Below are positions 1 through 7,939 of a stretch of 43,545 nucleotides of DNA, one piece after another. The notes below the pieces were generated by a model. The model saw nothing but the letters and a program-made list of their open reading frames with translations. It was not told the origin of the DNA and made no database searches. The translations under genes and the position numbers were made by a program. Location of the stretch: assembly GCA_017546025.1 (NCBI GenBank), contig JAFYYS010000031.1, forward strand, positions 1 through 43,545, in the 5' to 3' direction. This DNA comes from Lachnospiraceae bacterium. Its GTDB lineage: Bacteria > Bacillota > Clostridia > Lachnospirales > Lachnospiraceae. Within the stretch, counting starts at the first letter, position 1, and each line of letters begins with the position of its first letter.

Positions 1-14
1 GGCAAAAATGAAGG

Positions 15-82
15 ATAGGATGGGACTGTTAGGGGGTCCCAACGGTCTTTTTAAACGCAAAAAACGACCGAACCCCATCCTG
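15..82. other. Structured intergenic element at window start
   Basis: The arms GGATGGG (about 17-25) and CCCATCC (about 75-81) can close a long stem. Inside it are a short hairpin (TGGGAC/GTCCCA, about 21-41) and a GGTC/GACC pair, with a T-run at 47-51. It could be the terminator or 3' end of a transcript that begins before the window, or a small structured RNA. I do not recognise a family. Confidence 0.35.
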
Positions 83-95
83 GCATAAAGAATAA

Positions 96-127
96 CGCGA
101 TTTTGGAGATATTCCAAAATCGCGTTT
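96..127. terminator. Hairpin, probable intrinsic terminator
   Basis: Perfect 12-bp arms CGCGATTTTGGA (96-107) and TCCAAAATCGCG (113-124) with a 5-nt loop, followed on the plus strand by TTTG. It probably terminates a transcript entering from the left; it could also back up the end of the minus-strand transporter gene at 186-710. Confidence 0.55.
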
Positions 128-141
128 GTCTTCAGTCTGAA

Positions 142-170
142 AGGGCTTAGGACGGAATGTCCTAAGCCCT
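142..170. terminator. Hairpin downstream of ECF transporter gene
   Basis: Perfect 12-bp arms AGGGCTTAGGAC (142-153) and GTCCTAAGCCCT (159-170) with a 5-nt loop. It lies 16 bases beyond the stop codon of the minus-strand gene at 186-710, the right place for its terminator, but there is no clear T-run on that strand. Confidence 0.5.
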
Positions 171-185
171 TCGTCGTATTTTCCA

Positions 186-710
186 TTAAGCCTCTTCGTT
201 CATGGTGCGGTTGAAAACGGTGCGGATGCCGCATCTCCAGCAGAGGATGAAGCCGAGGACGGCGCCGACGGCACCCTGCAGGATTTCAAACGGGAGCTTG
301 ACCATCGCGGTCTCAAAGTTGCTGTATACGAAAATCTTGCCGAGCGTATAGCCGACAACCATGATGATGGCGCCGAGGGTTACGCCGATGCCGGAAGCAA
401 CCTTCGGATGATCCTTAAGCAGATAATGAGAAAACAGGGAGATGATTACTGCCTGCAGTCCGTGTGTTACAAGGGATACATATCTCGGGGCAGGATAGAA
501 GATCAGGTCGCCGAGATAAGAGCCGATGCCGCCGACGGCAAATGCCTCGAACGGATTCAGTAAAATAGCGGCAAGCGAGATGACCATGTCACACAAATAC
601 AGATGCCCGCCCGGTACCGGGATATAGAATGAGGCAAATACGATTGTCAGCGCCATAAATAAAGCGGTGACGGTAATTCTTAATGCATGGTTTCTGGTTT
701 TTGTGTTCAT
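186..710 (-). CDS. ECF transporter S component, probable vitamin B6-type substrate-binding subunit
   Basis: This 174-residue, very hydrophobic protein has about five or six predicted membrane segments. Its N-terminal basic helix followed by an FxAL-type segment is typical of energy-coupling factor S components, the membrane subunits that bind a vitamin and dock on a shared EcfT/EcfA module encoded elsewhere. The start at 710 is preceded by a good AAAGGAG site. The gene diverges from a MocR-type regulator 90 bp away. In Firmicutes this pairing is typical of pyridoxine or other B6 vitamer transporters (PdxU-type) controlled by PdxR-like regulators. The S-component assignment rests on overall pattern; the substrate comes from context only. 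Alternatives are a thiamine precursor or another small-molecule S component. Confidence 0.75.
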   Translation of the reverse strand: MNTKTRNHALRITVTALFMALTIVFASFYIPVPGGHLYLCDMVISLAAILLNPFEAFAVGGIGSYLGDLIFYPAPRYVSLVTHGLQAVIISLFSHYLLKDHPKVASGIGVTLGAIIMVVGYTLGKIFVYSNFETAMVKLPFEILQGAVGAVLGFILCWRCGIRTVFNRTMNEEA

Positions 711-721
711 GACGGTTCTCC

Positions 722-750
722 TTTACAAGTCGATGGCTGAAGTGTATACT
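722..750 (+). promoter_or_regulatory. Promoter of the MocR-type regulator
   Basis: TTTACA (722-727), 17-bp spacer, TATACT (745-750). Transcription would start near 757. A minus-strand -10 candidate (TATACA, complement of 743-748) overlaps it, so the two divergent promoters are back to back. Confidence 0.6.
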
Positions 751-768
751 AAAACTGAACATATCAAA

Positions 769-800
769 ATAACCAGAAAGGATATTTTTCATATAACCAG
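769..800. promoter_or_regulatory. Direct repeat ATAACCAG x2, candidate MocR operator
   Basis: ATAACCAG occurs at 769-776 and again at 793-800, 24 bp apart, in the 90-bp divergent intergenic region. MocR/PdxR-family regulators typically bind direct repeats about two helical turns apart. The pair lies just upstream of the putative minus-strand promoter and inside the leader of the regulator's own gene, which would suit activation of the transporter with autorepression. Binding is inferred. Confidence 0.5.
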
Positions 801-1925
801 ATGAATTATCAAATAGACAGGAAAGCACAGGAGCCGGCATACCTTCAGCTGTACCGTCTGCTTGTGCGCGATATCGTAAACGGAAGCTTTCCGTTCGGAA
901 CAAAGCTTCCTTCAAAGCGCATCATCTCTTCGGAAACCGGGGTCAGCGTGATTACGGTCGAGCACGCCTATACCATACTTGCCGAGGAAGGGTACATCGA
1001 GGCAAGGCAGCGAAGCGGCTTCTTCGTAACATACCGCGGAGAGGATTTCCTCCATGCCGGGCCCGTAGAGGAAGAAAGCGAAGAGCAGGAGCAGCCAAAT
1101 GCGCAGAGTACCAGAACGGAGAATGAATTCCGTTTCCCGTTTTCGGTCGTGACCAAAACGATGCGGCGCGTGCTGCTTGATTACGGCGAGCGGATTCTGG
1201 TCAAATCGCCGAACCACGGCTGCACGGAGCTTAGAAACGAGCTGAGCCGGTATCTGGCGCGAAGCCGCGGCATTACCGTAAAGCCGTCGCAGATCATCAT
1301 CGGTTCCGGCGCGGAATACCTCTACGGACTGATTGTCCAGCTTTTGGGGACCGACCGCATCTATGCGATTGAGAAGCCTTCCTACCGGAAGATTGCGGAG
1401 GTATACCGCACGATGGGAGCAACCGTCGACGAGCTCACAATGGGCGGCAACGGCATTGTCAGCAGCGAGCTTGCAAGGACCGGAGCAGAGATTCTTCATG
1501 TGACGCCGTTCAACAGCTTCCCGAGCGGTGTTTCCGCCGACATTTCGAAGAAAATGAAATACCTCCGTTGGGCGAAGGAGAGAAACGGTGTCTTAATTGA
1601 GGATAATTACGATTCCGAGCTGACTGTCTCGAAAAAGCCTGAGGAACCGCTTTTCTCGATGGCGGACGGGGCCGATGTCATCTACCTCAACACCTTCTCC
1701 GGAACCATTGCGCCGTCCGTGCGAATCGGTTACATGATTCTGCCGGAGAGCCTTCTGACGCTTTTTCACGAGAAACTCGGCTTCTATTCCTGCACGGTTC
1801 CGATTTTTGAACAGTACGTGCTGGCGGAGCTGATCAAAAACGGAGATTTCGAGCGCCATATCAACCGCGTCCGAAGGGAGAAAAGACAGCGTGCCACAGA
1901 GGAGAACATTTTAGAAAAAATGTGA
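801..1925 (+). CDS. MocR/GntR-type regulator with aminotransferase-like domain lacking the PLP lysine
   Basis: This 374-residue protein has an N-terminal GntR-type winged helix (about residues 1-75, including LPSKRIISSETGVS) and a fold-type I aminotransferase-like domain (about 115-370). Such regulators sense pyridoxal phosphate or amino compounds through the second domain. Several cofactor-pocket features remain: the TPFNSFPSG segment and the IEDNYDSEL motif. At the usual Schiff-base position, however, the sequence reads TFSGTIAPS, with Gly301 where the family normally has lysine (TFSKT). The protein also stops soon after the HINRVRR segment, about 80-100 residues before many homologues; this may be a shorter clostridial subfamily. 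The natural start is MNYQIDRK at 801, although its ribosome binding site is weak (AAAGGA about 20 bases upstream). Confidence 0.88.
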   Translation: MNYQIDRKAQEPAYLQLYRLLVRDIVNGSFPFGTKLPSKRIISSETGVSVITVEHAYTILAEEGYIEARQRSGFFVTYRGEDFLHAGPVEEESEEQEQPNAQSTRTENEFRFPFSVVTKTMRRVLLDYGERILVKSPNHGCTELRNELSRYLARSRGITVKPSQIIIGSGAEYLYGLIVQLLGTDRIYAIEKPSYRKIAEVYRTMGATVDELTMGGNGIVSSELARTGAEILHVTPFNSFPSGVSADISKKMKYLRWAKERNGVLIEDNYDSELTVSKKPEEPLFSMADGADVIYLNTFSGTIAPSVRIGYMILPESLLTLFHEKLGFYSCTVPIFEQYVLAELIKNGDFERHINRVRREKRQRATEENILEKM

Positions 1926-1933
1926 AAAATGTG

Positions 1934-1962
1934 TTGAAGAAGATACGGCGAAATGGTAAAAT
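1934..1962 (+). promoter_or_regulatory. Promoter before the DUF4234 gene
   Basis: TTGAAG (1934-1939), 17-bp spacer, TAAAAT (1957-1962), about 70 bp before the next start codon. It is immediately preceded by GAAAAATGTG (1924-1933), a degenerate form of the recurrent GGAAAATGTGA motif in this window. Confidence 0.5.
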
Positions 1963-2029
1963 ATACGCATACTGAGAGGAGCGGATTCGGTTCTGATCGG
2001 TAAATACTCTAACAACGGAGGGGTTTACA

Positions 2030-2632
2030 ATGTTTTGTCCGAATTGCGGTATGACGGTTACCGAAGAAACCAAATTCTGCCCCGGTTGCGGCGCTATCTT
2101 AAAAGAGAGCAATGCAAACCAGTGGACCCAGGATGTGAATCAGGCTTTCCGCGGCGCTGAGAGCCAGCTCGGAAATGCTTTCAACGACATCAGAAACAGC
2201 TTCACCGGCGGCGGGGCTCCCCGCGGACCGAGGCTTACTACCGACAGAAGCCTTTTGATGTACATCATTTTGACGATTGTTACATGCGGCATCTACGGCT
2301 GGTGGTTCATTTACAGTCTGGCTCAGGATGTTAACACGGCATGTGAGGGTGACGGTGAAAACACGCCCGGTTTGGTTGCTTTCATTGTTTTGAGCTACAT
2401 CACCTGCGGTATCTACGCTTACTGGTGGTATTATAAGCTTGGCAACCGACTTCAGAGCAACGCATATCGTTACGGTATGCAGTTTTCCGAGAACGGTACC
2501 ACGGTTCTTCTGTGGCTCATCTTCGGTTCGTTGCTTTGCGGTATCGGTCCGTTCGTTGCCATCTACATTCTGATTAAGAATACGAACGCAATCTGCCGTG
2601 CTTACAACCAGGTTAACGGTTATGGAGCATAA
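2030..2632 (+). CDS. Zinc-ribbon DUF4234 membrane protein
   Basis: The 200-residue protein begins with a zinc ribbon: CPNC at residues 3-6 and CPGC near residues 18-21, four cysteines suited to one zinc. A linker follows, then a DUF4234-type membrane domain from about residue 70. That domain has four hydrophobic segments and the repeated signature TCGIYxxWW (TCGIYGWW, later TCGIYAYWW). The function of DUF4234 is unknown. The start has a strong GGAGGGG site. It opens a four-gene run (DUF4234, DUF2752, rhomboid, MBL-fold) with overlaps or short gaps, so membrane quality control or envelope maintenance is a guess from neighbours only. Confidence 0.85.
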   Translation: MFCPNCGMTVTEETKFCPGCGAILKESNANQWTQDVNQAFRGAESQLGNAFNDIRNSFTGGGAPRGPRLTTDRSLLMYIILTIVTCGIYGWWFIYSLAQDVNTACEGDGENTPGLVAFIVLSYITCGIYAYWWYYKLGNRLQSNAYRYGMQFSENGTTVLLWLIFGSLLCGIGPFVAIYILIKNTNAICRAYNQVNGYGA

Positions 2633-3044
2633 GGACCGGTCTAATTTCAAGAGAATTCGGGATGCGATTGCCGCGGTTGCGGCAATCGCATTGTTATATG
2701 CAGTCCTTTCGCTTGCAGGAATCGGATGTCCGATCAAATACTGTACGGGTGTATCGTGCCCGGGCTGCGGCATGACGCGTGCCTGGCATGCGGTGCTTCA
2801 TCTGAACTTTAAGGAAGCCTTTGCGTTTCATCCGCTTTGGCTCTTGCCGGTACCGTTGGCATTGCTTATCATTTTCCGCAGGAAGATCAATCCGAAGGTG
2901 TTTCGGATTTCGATGATTGTCATCATTGTTTTGTTTTTTGTCGTTTACGGAATCCGGATGGCGGATCCGTCGAATGAAGTCGTTGTGTTCAGACCGAAAA
3001 AGGGCCTGATCGGAAGGCTGATTTCAAAGATTACGGGGCATTAG
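2622..3044 (+). CDS. DUF2752 membrane protein
   Basis: A 140-residue protein with three or four membrane segments and the DUF2752 hallmark SCPGCGMTRAW followed by a conserved HPLW. Function unknown. I chose the ATG at 2622, which overlaps the end of the DUF4234 gene by 11 bases and suggests translational coupling. A GTG at 2598 in the same frame is possible but less likely. DUF4234 and DUF2752 proteins often occur together in Clostridia, so a joint membrane role is plausible. Confidence 0.82.
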   Translation: MEHKDRSNFKRIRDAIAAVAAIALLYAVLSLAGIGCPIKYCTGVSCPGCGMTRAWHAVLHLNFKEAFAFHPLWLLPVPLALLIIFRRKINPKVFRISMIVIIVLFFVVYGIRMADPSNEVVVFRPKKGLIGRLISKITGH

Positions 3045-3056
3045 AGAAAAGAACCG

Positions 3057-3074
3057 GAAAGCCCGCGGGCTTTC
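3057..3074 (+). other. Perfect 18-bp palindrome between DUF2752 and rhomboid genes
   Basis: GAAAGCCCGCGGGCTTTC is a perfect palindrome 15 bp upstream of the rhomboid start codon. There is no following T-run, so it is not a classic terminator. It could be a processing or stability element, or an operator. Confidence 0.4.
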
Positions 3075-3089
3075 GGAAAGAGGAGTATT

Positions 3090-4235
3090 ATGTGGGACGA
3101 AATGATGCAGATGTGCAGAAATCACGGCATGCGGTATCAGGATTTAAACACCCCCGGGATGCAGTTATATTACTGCACGGATATCAACCAGCCCGGGACC
3201 GTGATTGTCCTTTGGTTTGTGAGTGACCGTGAAATGCGGAACATGAACCGCATGCAGTACCAGAGTTATCTTTCGGCTATTCGCGGACAGTTCATCAGGA
3301 ACTATCCGATTGTTCGTACTTTGACGCTTCTTTTAACGGACGATTATGTTTTTACGCGTGCGCTTTGCGGCGGAATGGATCCTTACCAGTTTGCCTACTG
3401 GATTGTCGATCCGGTGAACCATGCGGCTTATTCCGACCCCGCGCAACGTTGGAACCCGATGGAGTGGCTGTGGCCCGAAATCAGTGCGATCATGACGGAC
3501 GATCAGAACCGCTGTGAGGCCGGCATCAGCATGTCGGACAACTACCGGGAAGAGCTCTGGACCAGGCACAGAACGATGAAGGTCAGTGAAGAATGGGCCA
3601 TGAAACGGAAGTACGGCATCTTTAAGCCGAAGATTACGTGGGCTTTGATTGGCCTGAATGTTGTGATTTTCATCGCGTCCCTGATTGCCGGTCTTAACGA
3701 TACCGTGACATGGGGCGGAACCAGTTTTACGGACACCTTTGAGCATGGGCAGATCTACCGTCTGTTCACATCATTCTTCCTGCATGCGAGCTTTGATCAT
3801 ATTCTCGGCAACATGTTGTTCCTGCTGCTATTCGGAAGCACGCTCGAGACATATATGCCGAAGTGGCGTTACCTGTCGCTTTACATGATTTCCGGTCTCG
3901 GCGCTTCGATTCTTTCCACGCTGTGGCGTTTCATCGCAGACCAGCCTGATATCGTCGGCGTCGGTGCTTCCGGTGCCATCTTCGGACTGATGGGTGCGGA
4001 ACTGATCCTTCTGATTAAGCGTCCGGATGTCCGTAAGAGCAGCAAGGGCATGCCTGTCTGGGCGATTCCCGCCTATGTGCTTTACAGCCTGGCGCCGGCC
4101 ATCCTCTATAAGATGATTGGAGCTAATTACAATGTTGACGTTGCAGCTCACCTGACGGGTTTCTTCATCGGTCTTATGACCTATGTATTCCTGACGGTCG
4201 GCATGAAGAAAGAAGAAGCGGAGCAGGAAGCGTGA
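3090..4235 (+). CDS. Rhomboid-family intramembrane serine protease with soluble N-terminal domain
   Basis: 381 residues. An N-terminal soluble domain of about 180 residues precedes a rhomboid core with about six or seven membrane segments. The catalytic pair is visible: Ser294 in GASGAIFG and His354 in AAHLTGFFIG. The HASFDHILGN segment is the usual rhomboid HxxxxHxxxN region. Rhomboids cleave membrane-anchored substrates within the bilayer. The N-terminal domain resembles that of the second rhomboid in this window (22191-23375) in layout: a beta-rich stretch, a Tyr/Phe-Trp-Ile-V/S segment and a short helix. Its stop codon overlaps the GTG start of the next gene, indicating one operon. Confidence 0.9.
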   Translation: MWDEMMQMCRNHGMRYQDLNTPGMQLYYCTDINQPGTVIVLWFVSDREMRNMNRMQYQSYLSAIRGQFIRNYPIVRTLTLLLTDDYVFTRALCGGMDPYQFAYWIVDPVNHAAYSDPAQRWNPMEWLWPEISAIMTDDQNRCEAGISMSDNYREELWTRHRTMKVSEEWAMKRKYGIFKPKITWALIGLNVVIFIASLIAGLNDTVTWGGTSFTDTFEHGQIYRLFTSFFLHASFDHILGNMLFLLLFGSTLETYMPKWRYLSLYMISGLGASILSTLWRFIADQPDIVGVGASGAIFGLMGAELILLIKRPDVRKSSKGMPVWAIPAYVLYSLAPAILYKMIGANYNVDVAAHLTGFFIGLMTYVFLTVGMKKEEAEQEA

Positions 4236-5056
4236 AGATTACCGAATTACGCTATTCGAATACCAATACTTATGTCATTGAATCAGAGCAGGGAAAGATC
4301 TTGTTCGACACCGGTTGGGCGGGATCTTTCCCGGCTTTTTGTCATGCAATGGGAGAGGCCGGGATTTCCGTTCCGTCGCTTTCCGCAATCCTTCTGTCGC
4401 ATTTTCACCCGGACCATATGGGCATCGCGCAGGAGATTGCCGACAGGGGGCCGGTCATTCTCGTTCCAGATGTGCAGCTTCCGTTCCTGCACGCTTCGGA
4501 CAGCATCTTTGAAAAGGAGAAGAACGCCGCTTTTCGTCCGATTACCGATGAAAAAGTGCGGTCCTTCCCGCTTACAAAGAGCAGGGAAGTGCTCGGGTCT
4601 TACGGAATTGACGGGGTAATCCTGCATACACCCGGGCACAGCGACGACAGCATCTCGTTATGCCTTTCTGACGGCAGCATCTTCGTCGGGGATCTGAACC
4701 CGCTTTACGAGCTCGAACTGCATCGCGGCACGCAGATCGGAGAGAGCTGGGAGAGACTTCTGGCGCTTCAGCCGAAGACCGTTTATTACGGACATGCAAA
4801 GACTGCCGTATTGTCGGAACCTTCAGCAGCCAAGCCGGTGATGGAAAAGGAGACGACTCCCCCGTCAGACGACGACCTTTATAAGCTTGTTTCGACCATC
4901 ATGAAGCTGATTGACCGAAACTGCACGCTTGCGAAGATTCAGAAGAAGACCGGCGCCGATGCCGGCTTTATCGAGGATGTGACGCGCATGTATCTGACGC
5001 ACCGAAACATCGGCGTGCGCGGGATCTTAGACAGGATTGAGATTAAGGGTAGGTAG
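4232..5056 (+). CDS. MBL-fold metallo-hydrolase
   Basis: A 274-residue metallo-beta-lactamase-fold protein. The metal site motif SHFHPDH gives His57, His59, Asp61 and His62; further ligands are the histidine in HTPGHSDDS and the aspartate in FVGDLNP. A C-terminal helical region of about 60 residues resembles the winged-helix-like tail of hydrolases of the glyoxalase II or ribonuclease Z relatives. The substrate cannot be told from sequence. It starts with GTG at 4232, overlapping the rhomboid stop by four bases, so the two are translationally coupled. No signal peptide, hence cytoplasmic. Confidence 0.85.
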   Translation: MKITELRYSNTNTYVIESEQGKILFDTGWAGSFPAFCHAMGEAGISVPSLSAILLSHFHPDHMGIAQEIADRGPVILVPDVQLPFLHASDSIFEKEKNAAFRPITDEKVRSFPLTKSREVLGSYGIDGVILHTPGHSDDSISLCLSDGSIFVGDLNPLYELELHRGTQIGESWERLLALQPKTVYYGHAKTAVLSEPSAAKPVMEKETTPPSDDDLYKLVSTIMKLIDRNCTLAKIQKKTGADAGFIEDVTRMYLTHRNIGVRGILDRIEIKGR

Positions 5057-5086
5057 AACGGTCACATTTTCCAACGAGAATAAAGA

Positions 5087-5132
5087 CCCGGTGGCGACGG
5101 AAGTTTATCGCGCGGCGCCGGGCTTTCTTTTT
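5087..5132 (+). terminator. Intrinsic terminator after the MBL-fold gene
   Basis: A GC-rich stem (CCCGG at 5087-5091 with CCGGG at 5118-5122, extended internally by GGCG/CGCC with a bulge) is followed by CTTTCTTTTTG. It separates the upstream operon from hydG. Confidence 0.6.
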
Positions 5133-5143
5133 GTTGACATGTG

Positions 5144-5152
5144 TGGTATAAT
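5144..5152 (+). promoter_or_regulatory. Extended -10 promoter of hydGF
   Basis: TGGTATAAT (5144-5152) is a perfect extended -10 element with no convincing -35 at the usual distance. Transcription would begin near 5160, about 50 bases before hydG. A TCACATTTTCC motif lies further upstream at 5062-5072. Confidence 0.55.
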
Positions 5153-5211
5153 ATAAGCACAAATATCTGACGGGGAAGTATTTTCTGACCCGCAAGAAAG
5201 GACAATTCTAT

Positions 5212-6669
5212 ATGTTTAAGTATGATCCGAAATCTCTGATTGCGGATGAGTTTATCAATGATGAGGAAATCCGCGAAACTCTGCGATATGCGGAAGAGCA
5301 CAGACATGACCTTCCGCTCATCGAATCCATTCTCGAGAAGGCACGGCCGAAGAAGAACGGCAACGGCTGCACATGCGCCGGACTGACGCACCGCGAGGCA
5401 TCGGTACTGCTCGCCTGCGACCTTCCCGAAATCACCGAACGCATCTATCAGATTGCAGAAGAAATCAAGCTCGCATTTTACGGTAACCGTATCGTAATCT
5501 TTGCGCCGCTGTATCTTTCGAATTACTGCATCAACAGCTGCGTTTACTGCCCGTATCACATTAAAAACAGACACATTCCGAGAAAGAAGCTGACACAGGA
5601 AGAAGTGCGCGCGGAAGTCATTGCGCTGCAGGACATGGGTCATAAGAGGCTTGCCATCGAGTCCGGCGAGGACCCCGTTAACAACCCGATTGAATACATT
5701 CTTGAATGCATCAAAACAATCTACAGTGTGCACCATAAAAACGGCGACATCCGCCGCGTGAACGTGAACATCGCCGCCACGACGGTGGAGAATTACCGGA
5801 AGCTTAAGGAAGCCGGAATCGGAACCTATATCCTTTTCCAGGAGACCTACCATAAGGAGAGCTACTTAAAGCTTCATCCGGCCGGACCGAAGCATGATTA
5901 CAACTATCATACCGAGGCGATGGACCGCGCGATGGAGGGCGGCATCGACGATGTCGGACTCGGCGTTCTGTTCGGGCTTGAGCTATATAAGTACGAGTTT
6001 GCCGGCCTGATCATGCATGCAGAGCATCTCGAGGCAGTGCACGGCGTAGGGCCGCATACGATCAGCGTGCCGCGCATCAAGCGGGCGGATGACATCGATC
6101 CGAACGTGTTTGACAACGGCATCGACGACGAGACATTTGCCAAGATCACGGCCTGCATCCGTCTGGCCGTGCCGTATACCGGCATGATCATTTCGACAAG
6201 AGAGACGGAGGAAGTGCGTTCCAAGCTTCTGCGTCTCGGCATCTCGCAGGTGAGCGGCGGCTCCAGAACGTCGGTCGGCGGCTACGCGGGCTACAGCGCG
6301 GACGAAAGACCGCACGATACCGAGCAGTTTGATGTTTCCGACCAGAGATCGCTTGACGAGGTTGTCCGCTGGCTCATGGAGAACGGGCACATCCCGTCGT
6401 TCTGTACGGCGTGCTACCGCGAAGGCAGAACCGGCGACCGTTTCATGAGCCTTTGCAAGAACGGGCAGATTCTCAATTGCTGCCATCCGAATGCGCTGAT
6501 GACGCTTGCGGAGTATCTTGAGGATTATGCAAGCCCCGAGACCGTGGCAGTCGGCAAAAAGATGATTGAAGAGGAACTGAAGAAGGTTCCGAACGATAAG
6601 GTCAGAAGGCTTGCGACGGAGCATATCGAAGACATTCGAAACTCCAGCCGCCGCGATTTCCGCTTTTGA
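5212..6669 (+). CDS. hydG: [FeFe]-hydrogenase maturase HydG (radical SAM tyrosine lyase)
   Basis: HydG splits tyrosine into p-cresol and dehydroglycine and supplies the Fe(CO)(CN) units of the hydrogenase H-cluster. The 485-residue length fits the family. The radical-SAM [4Fe-4S] motif CX3CX2C is seen as Cys106, Cys110 and Cys113 (CINSCVYC). The HydG-specific C-terminal cluster motif CX2CX22C is exact: Cys398, Cys401 and Cys424. This second motif separates HydG from ThiH, its closest relative. The ribosome binding site AAGAAAGGA precedes the ATG at 5212. hydF follows after 15 bp, so the two form an operon. hydE and the hydrogenase are not in this window. Confidence 0.97.
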   Translation: MFKYDPKSLIADEFINDEEIRETLRYAEEHRHDLPLIESILEKARPKKNGNGCTCAGLTHREASVLLACDLPEITERIYQIAEEIKLAFYGNRIVIFAPLYLSNYCINSCVYCPYHIKNRHIPRKKLTQEEVRAEVIALQDMGHKRLAIESGEDPVNNPIEYILECIKTIYSVHHKNGDIRRVNVNIAATTVENYRKLKEAGIGTYILFQETYHKESYLKLHPAGPKHDYNYHTEAMDRAMEGGIDDVGLGVLFGLELYKYEFAGLIMHAEHLEAVHGVGPHTISVPRIKRADDIDPNVFDNGIDDETFAKITACIRLAVPYTGMIISTRETEEVRSKLLRLGISQVSGGSRTSVGGYAGYSADERPHDTEQFDVSDQRSLDEVVRWLMENGHIPSFCTACYREGRTGDRFMSLCKNGQILNCCHPNALMTLAEYLEDYASPETVAVGKKMIEEELKKVPNDKVRRLATEHIEDIRNSSRRDFRF

Positions 6670-6684
6670 TACGGAGGTTTTTTT

Positions 6685-7899
6685 ATGAGTTTACAGGATA
6701 CCGTCAGTGCAGAAAGGGTGCACGTCGCATTTTTCGGAATGTGTAACGCCGGCAAATCCTCGTTAATGAACGCCGTAACGGCGCAGGACGTCAGCATCGT
6801 GTCCCCGGTGCCGGGGACCACGACTGACCCGGTCAAAAAGGCAATGGAGCTGCTCCCTCTGGGACCGGTTCTTCTTTTAGATACGCCGGGTCTTGACGAC
6901 ACCGGAAATCTCGGGGCTTTGCGGGTTAACCGTTCTGCAAAGATTCTTGCCGTGACAGACATTGCCGTTTTGGTGGTGGACGCGGAGAAGGGTTTTTCCG
7001 GGCAGGACAGGGCGTTTCTAACTGAGCTTAAGGAACGGAAGATTCCGGGTCTCGTGGCATTTACCAAAGCCGACCGGATTTCGGATGCCGTTAAGGAGCA
7101 GAGAAGACGGGAAGCGGGAGAGGACAAGGCGGTCTTTACGAGCGCGGTGAGCCGAGAGGGCATCGAAGCGTTTAAGGAAGCACTGGGAAGCTTTGCGCCG
7201 CTTGTGAAGAAGGAGAAGGTCATTCTCGCGGATCTCGTTGTGCCCGGGAGCACTGTCATTCTGGTTACGCCGATTGACGGCTCCGCGCCGAAGGGAAGGC
7301 TGATACTGCCGCAGCAGATGACGCTTCGGGAACTGCTCGATTACCACTATAAGGCACTCGTATGTCAGCCGGAGGAACTCGCTGAAACGATTGCTCTTTT
7401 GAAAGAACCGCCTGCCATGGTCGTAACGGATTCGCAGGCATTTGCCAAAGTCAGCAGGGCCGTTCCGGAAAGCGTTCCGCTGACGTCGTTTTCGATTCTT
7501 TTTGCACGTTACAAGGGAAATCTGAAGAATTATCTGAACGGCGCGAAAGCGCTCGACGGGTTGAAGCCCGGCGACCGTGTTCTGATTGCGGAGGGCTGCA
7601 CGCACCACAGACAGTGCGAGGACATCGGAACGGTGAAGCTTCCCGCGATGATGGAGAAGCATCTCGGCTTCCGTCCGGATTTTACGTGGGTTTCGGGCGG
7701 AGATTATCCGCAGGACCTGAAGCCGTATGCGCTTGTTGTGCATTGTGGCGGCTGCATGCTCACGGAGCAGGAGATTACGCGCCGTGCGGAGGCTTCGCAA
7801 AGGGACGGCGTGCCGATGCTCAATTACGGCATGGCAATTGCATACATGAACGGGATTCTGCAAAGAAGCCTGAAGGCAGTCGGCCTGACTGAAGAATAA
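6685..7899 (+). CDS. hydF: [FeFe]-hydrogenase maturation GTPase HydF
   Basis: HydF is the scaffold on which the two-iron subcluster is assembled before delivery to the hydrogenase. The 404-residue protein has an N-terminal GTPase domain with a P-loop at residues 18-26 (GMCNAGKSS), DTPGLDD (G3) and FTKAD (G4). A dimerisation region follows, then the C-terminal cluster-binding domain with ligands Cys305 and His307 (CTHH) and His353-Cys354-x2-Cys357 (HCGGC). All expected motifs are present. The start ATG at 6685 has an ACGGAGG site. It lies 15 bp behind hydG and ahead of a strong terminator. Confidence 0.97.
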   Translation: MSLQDTVSAERVHVAFFGMCNAGKSSLMNAVTAQDVSIVSPVPGTTTDPVKKAMELLPLGPVLLLDTPGLDDTGNLGALRVNRSAKILAVTDIAVLVVDAEKGFSGQDRAFLTELKERKIPGLVAFTKADRISDAVKEQRRREAGEDKAVFTSAVSREGIEAFKEALGSFAPLVKKEKVILADLVVPGSTVILVTPIDGSAPKGRLILPQQMTLRELLDYHYKALVCQPEELAETIALLKEPPAMVVTDSQAFAKVSRAVPESVPLTSFSILFARYKGNLKNYLNGAKALDGLKPGDRVLIAEGCTHHRQCEDIGTVKLPAMMEKHLGFRPDFTWVSGGDYPQDLKPYALVVHCGGCMLTEQEITRRAEASQRDGVPMLNYGMAIAYMNGILQRSLKAVGLTEE

Positions 7900-7900
7900 A

Positions 7901-7938
7901 AAAAGACCGGAATCCGTATCGGATTCCGGCTTTCTTTT
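7901..7938. terminator. Bidirectional terminator between hydF and tRNA-Val
   Basis: The stem CCGGAATCCG (7907-7916) / CGGATTCCGG (7920-7929) is flanked by an A-run on the left (7898-7904) and by TTTCTTTT on the right. It can therefore end hydGF transcription on the plus strand and the tRNA transcript on the minus strand. Confidence 0.8.
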
Positions 7939-7939
7939 C

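Noticed and set aside
5134-5152. TTGACA paired with TATAAT before hydG
   Set aside because: The two hexamers are only 7 bp apart, so they cannot be used together; the extended -10 alone is the better explanation.
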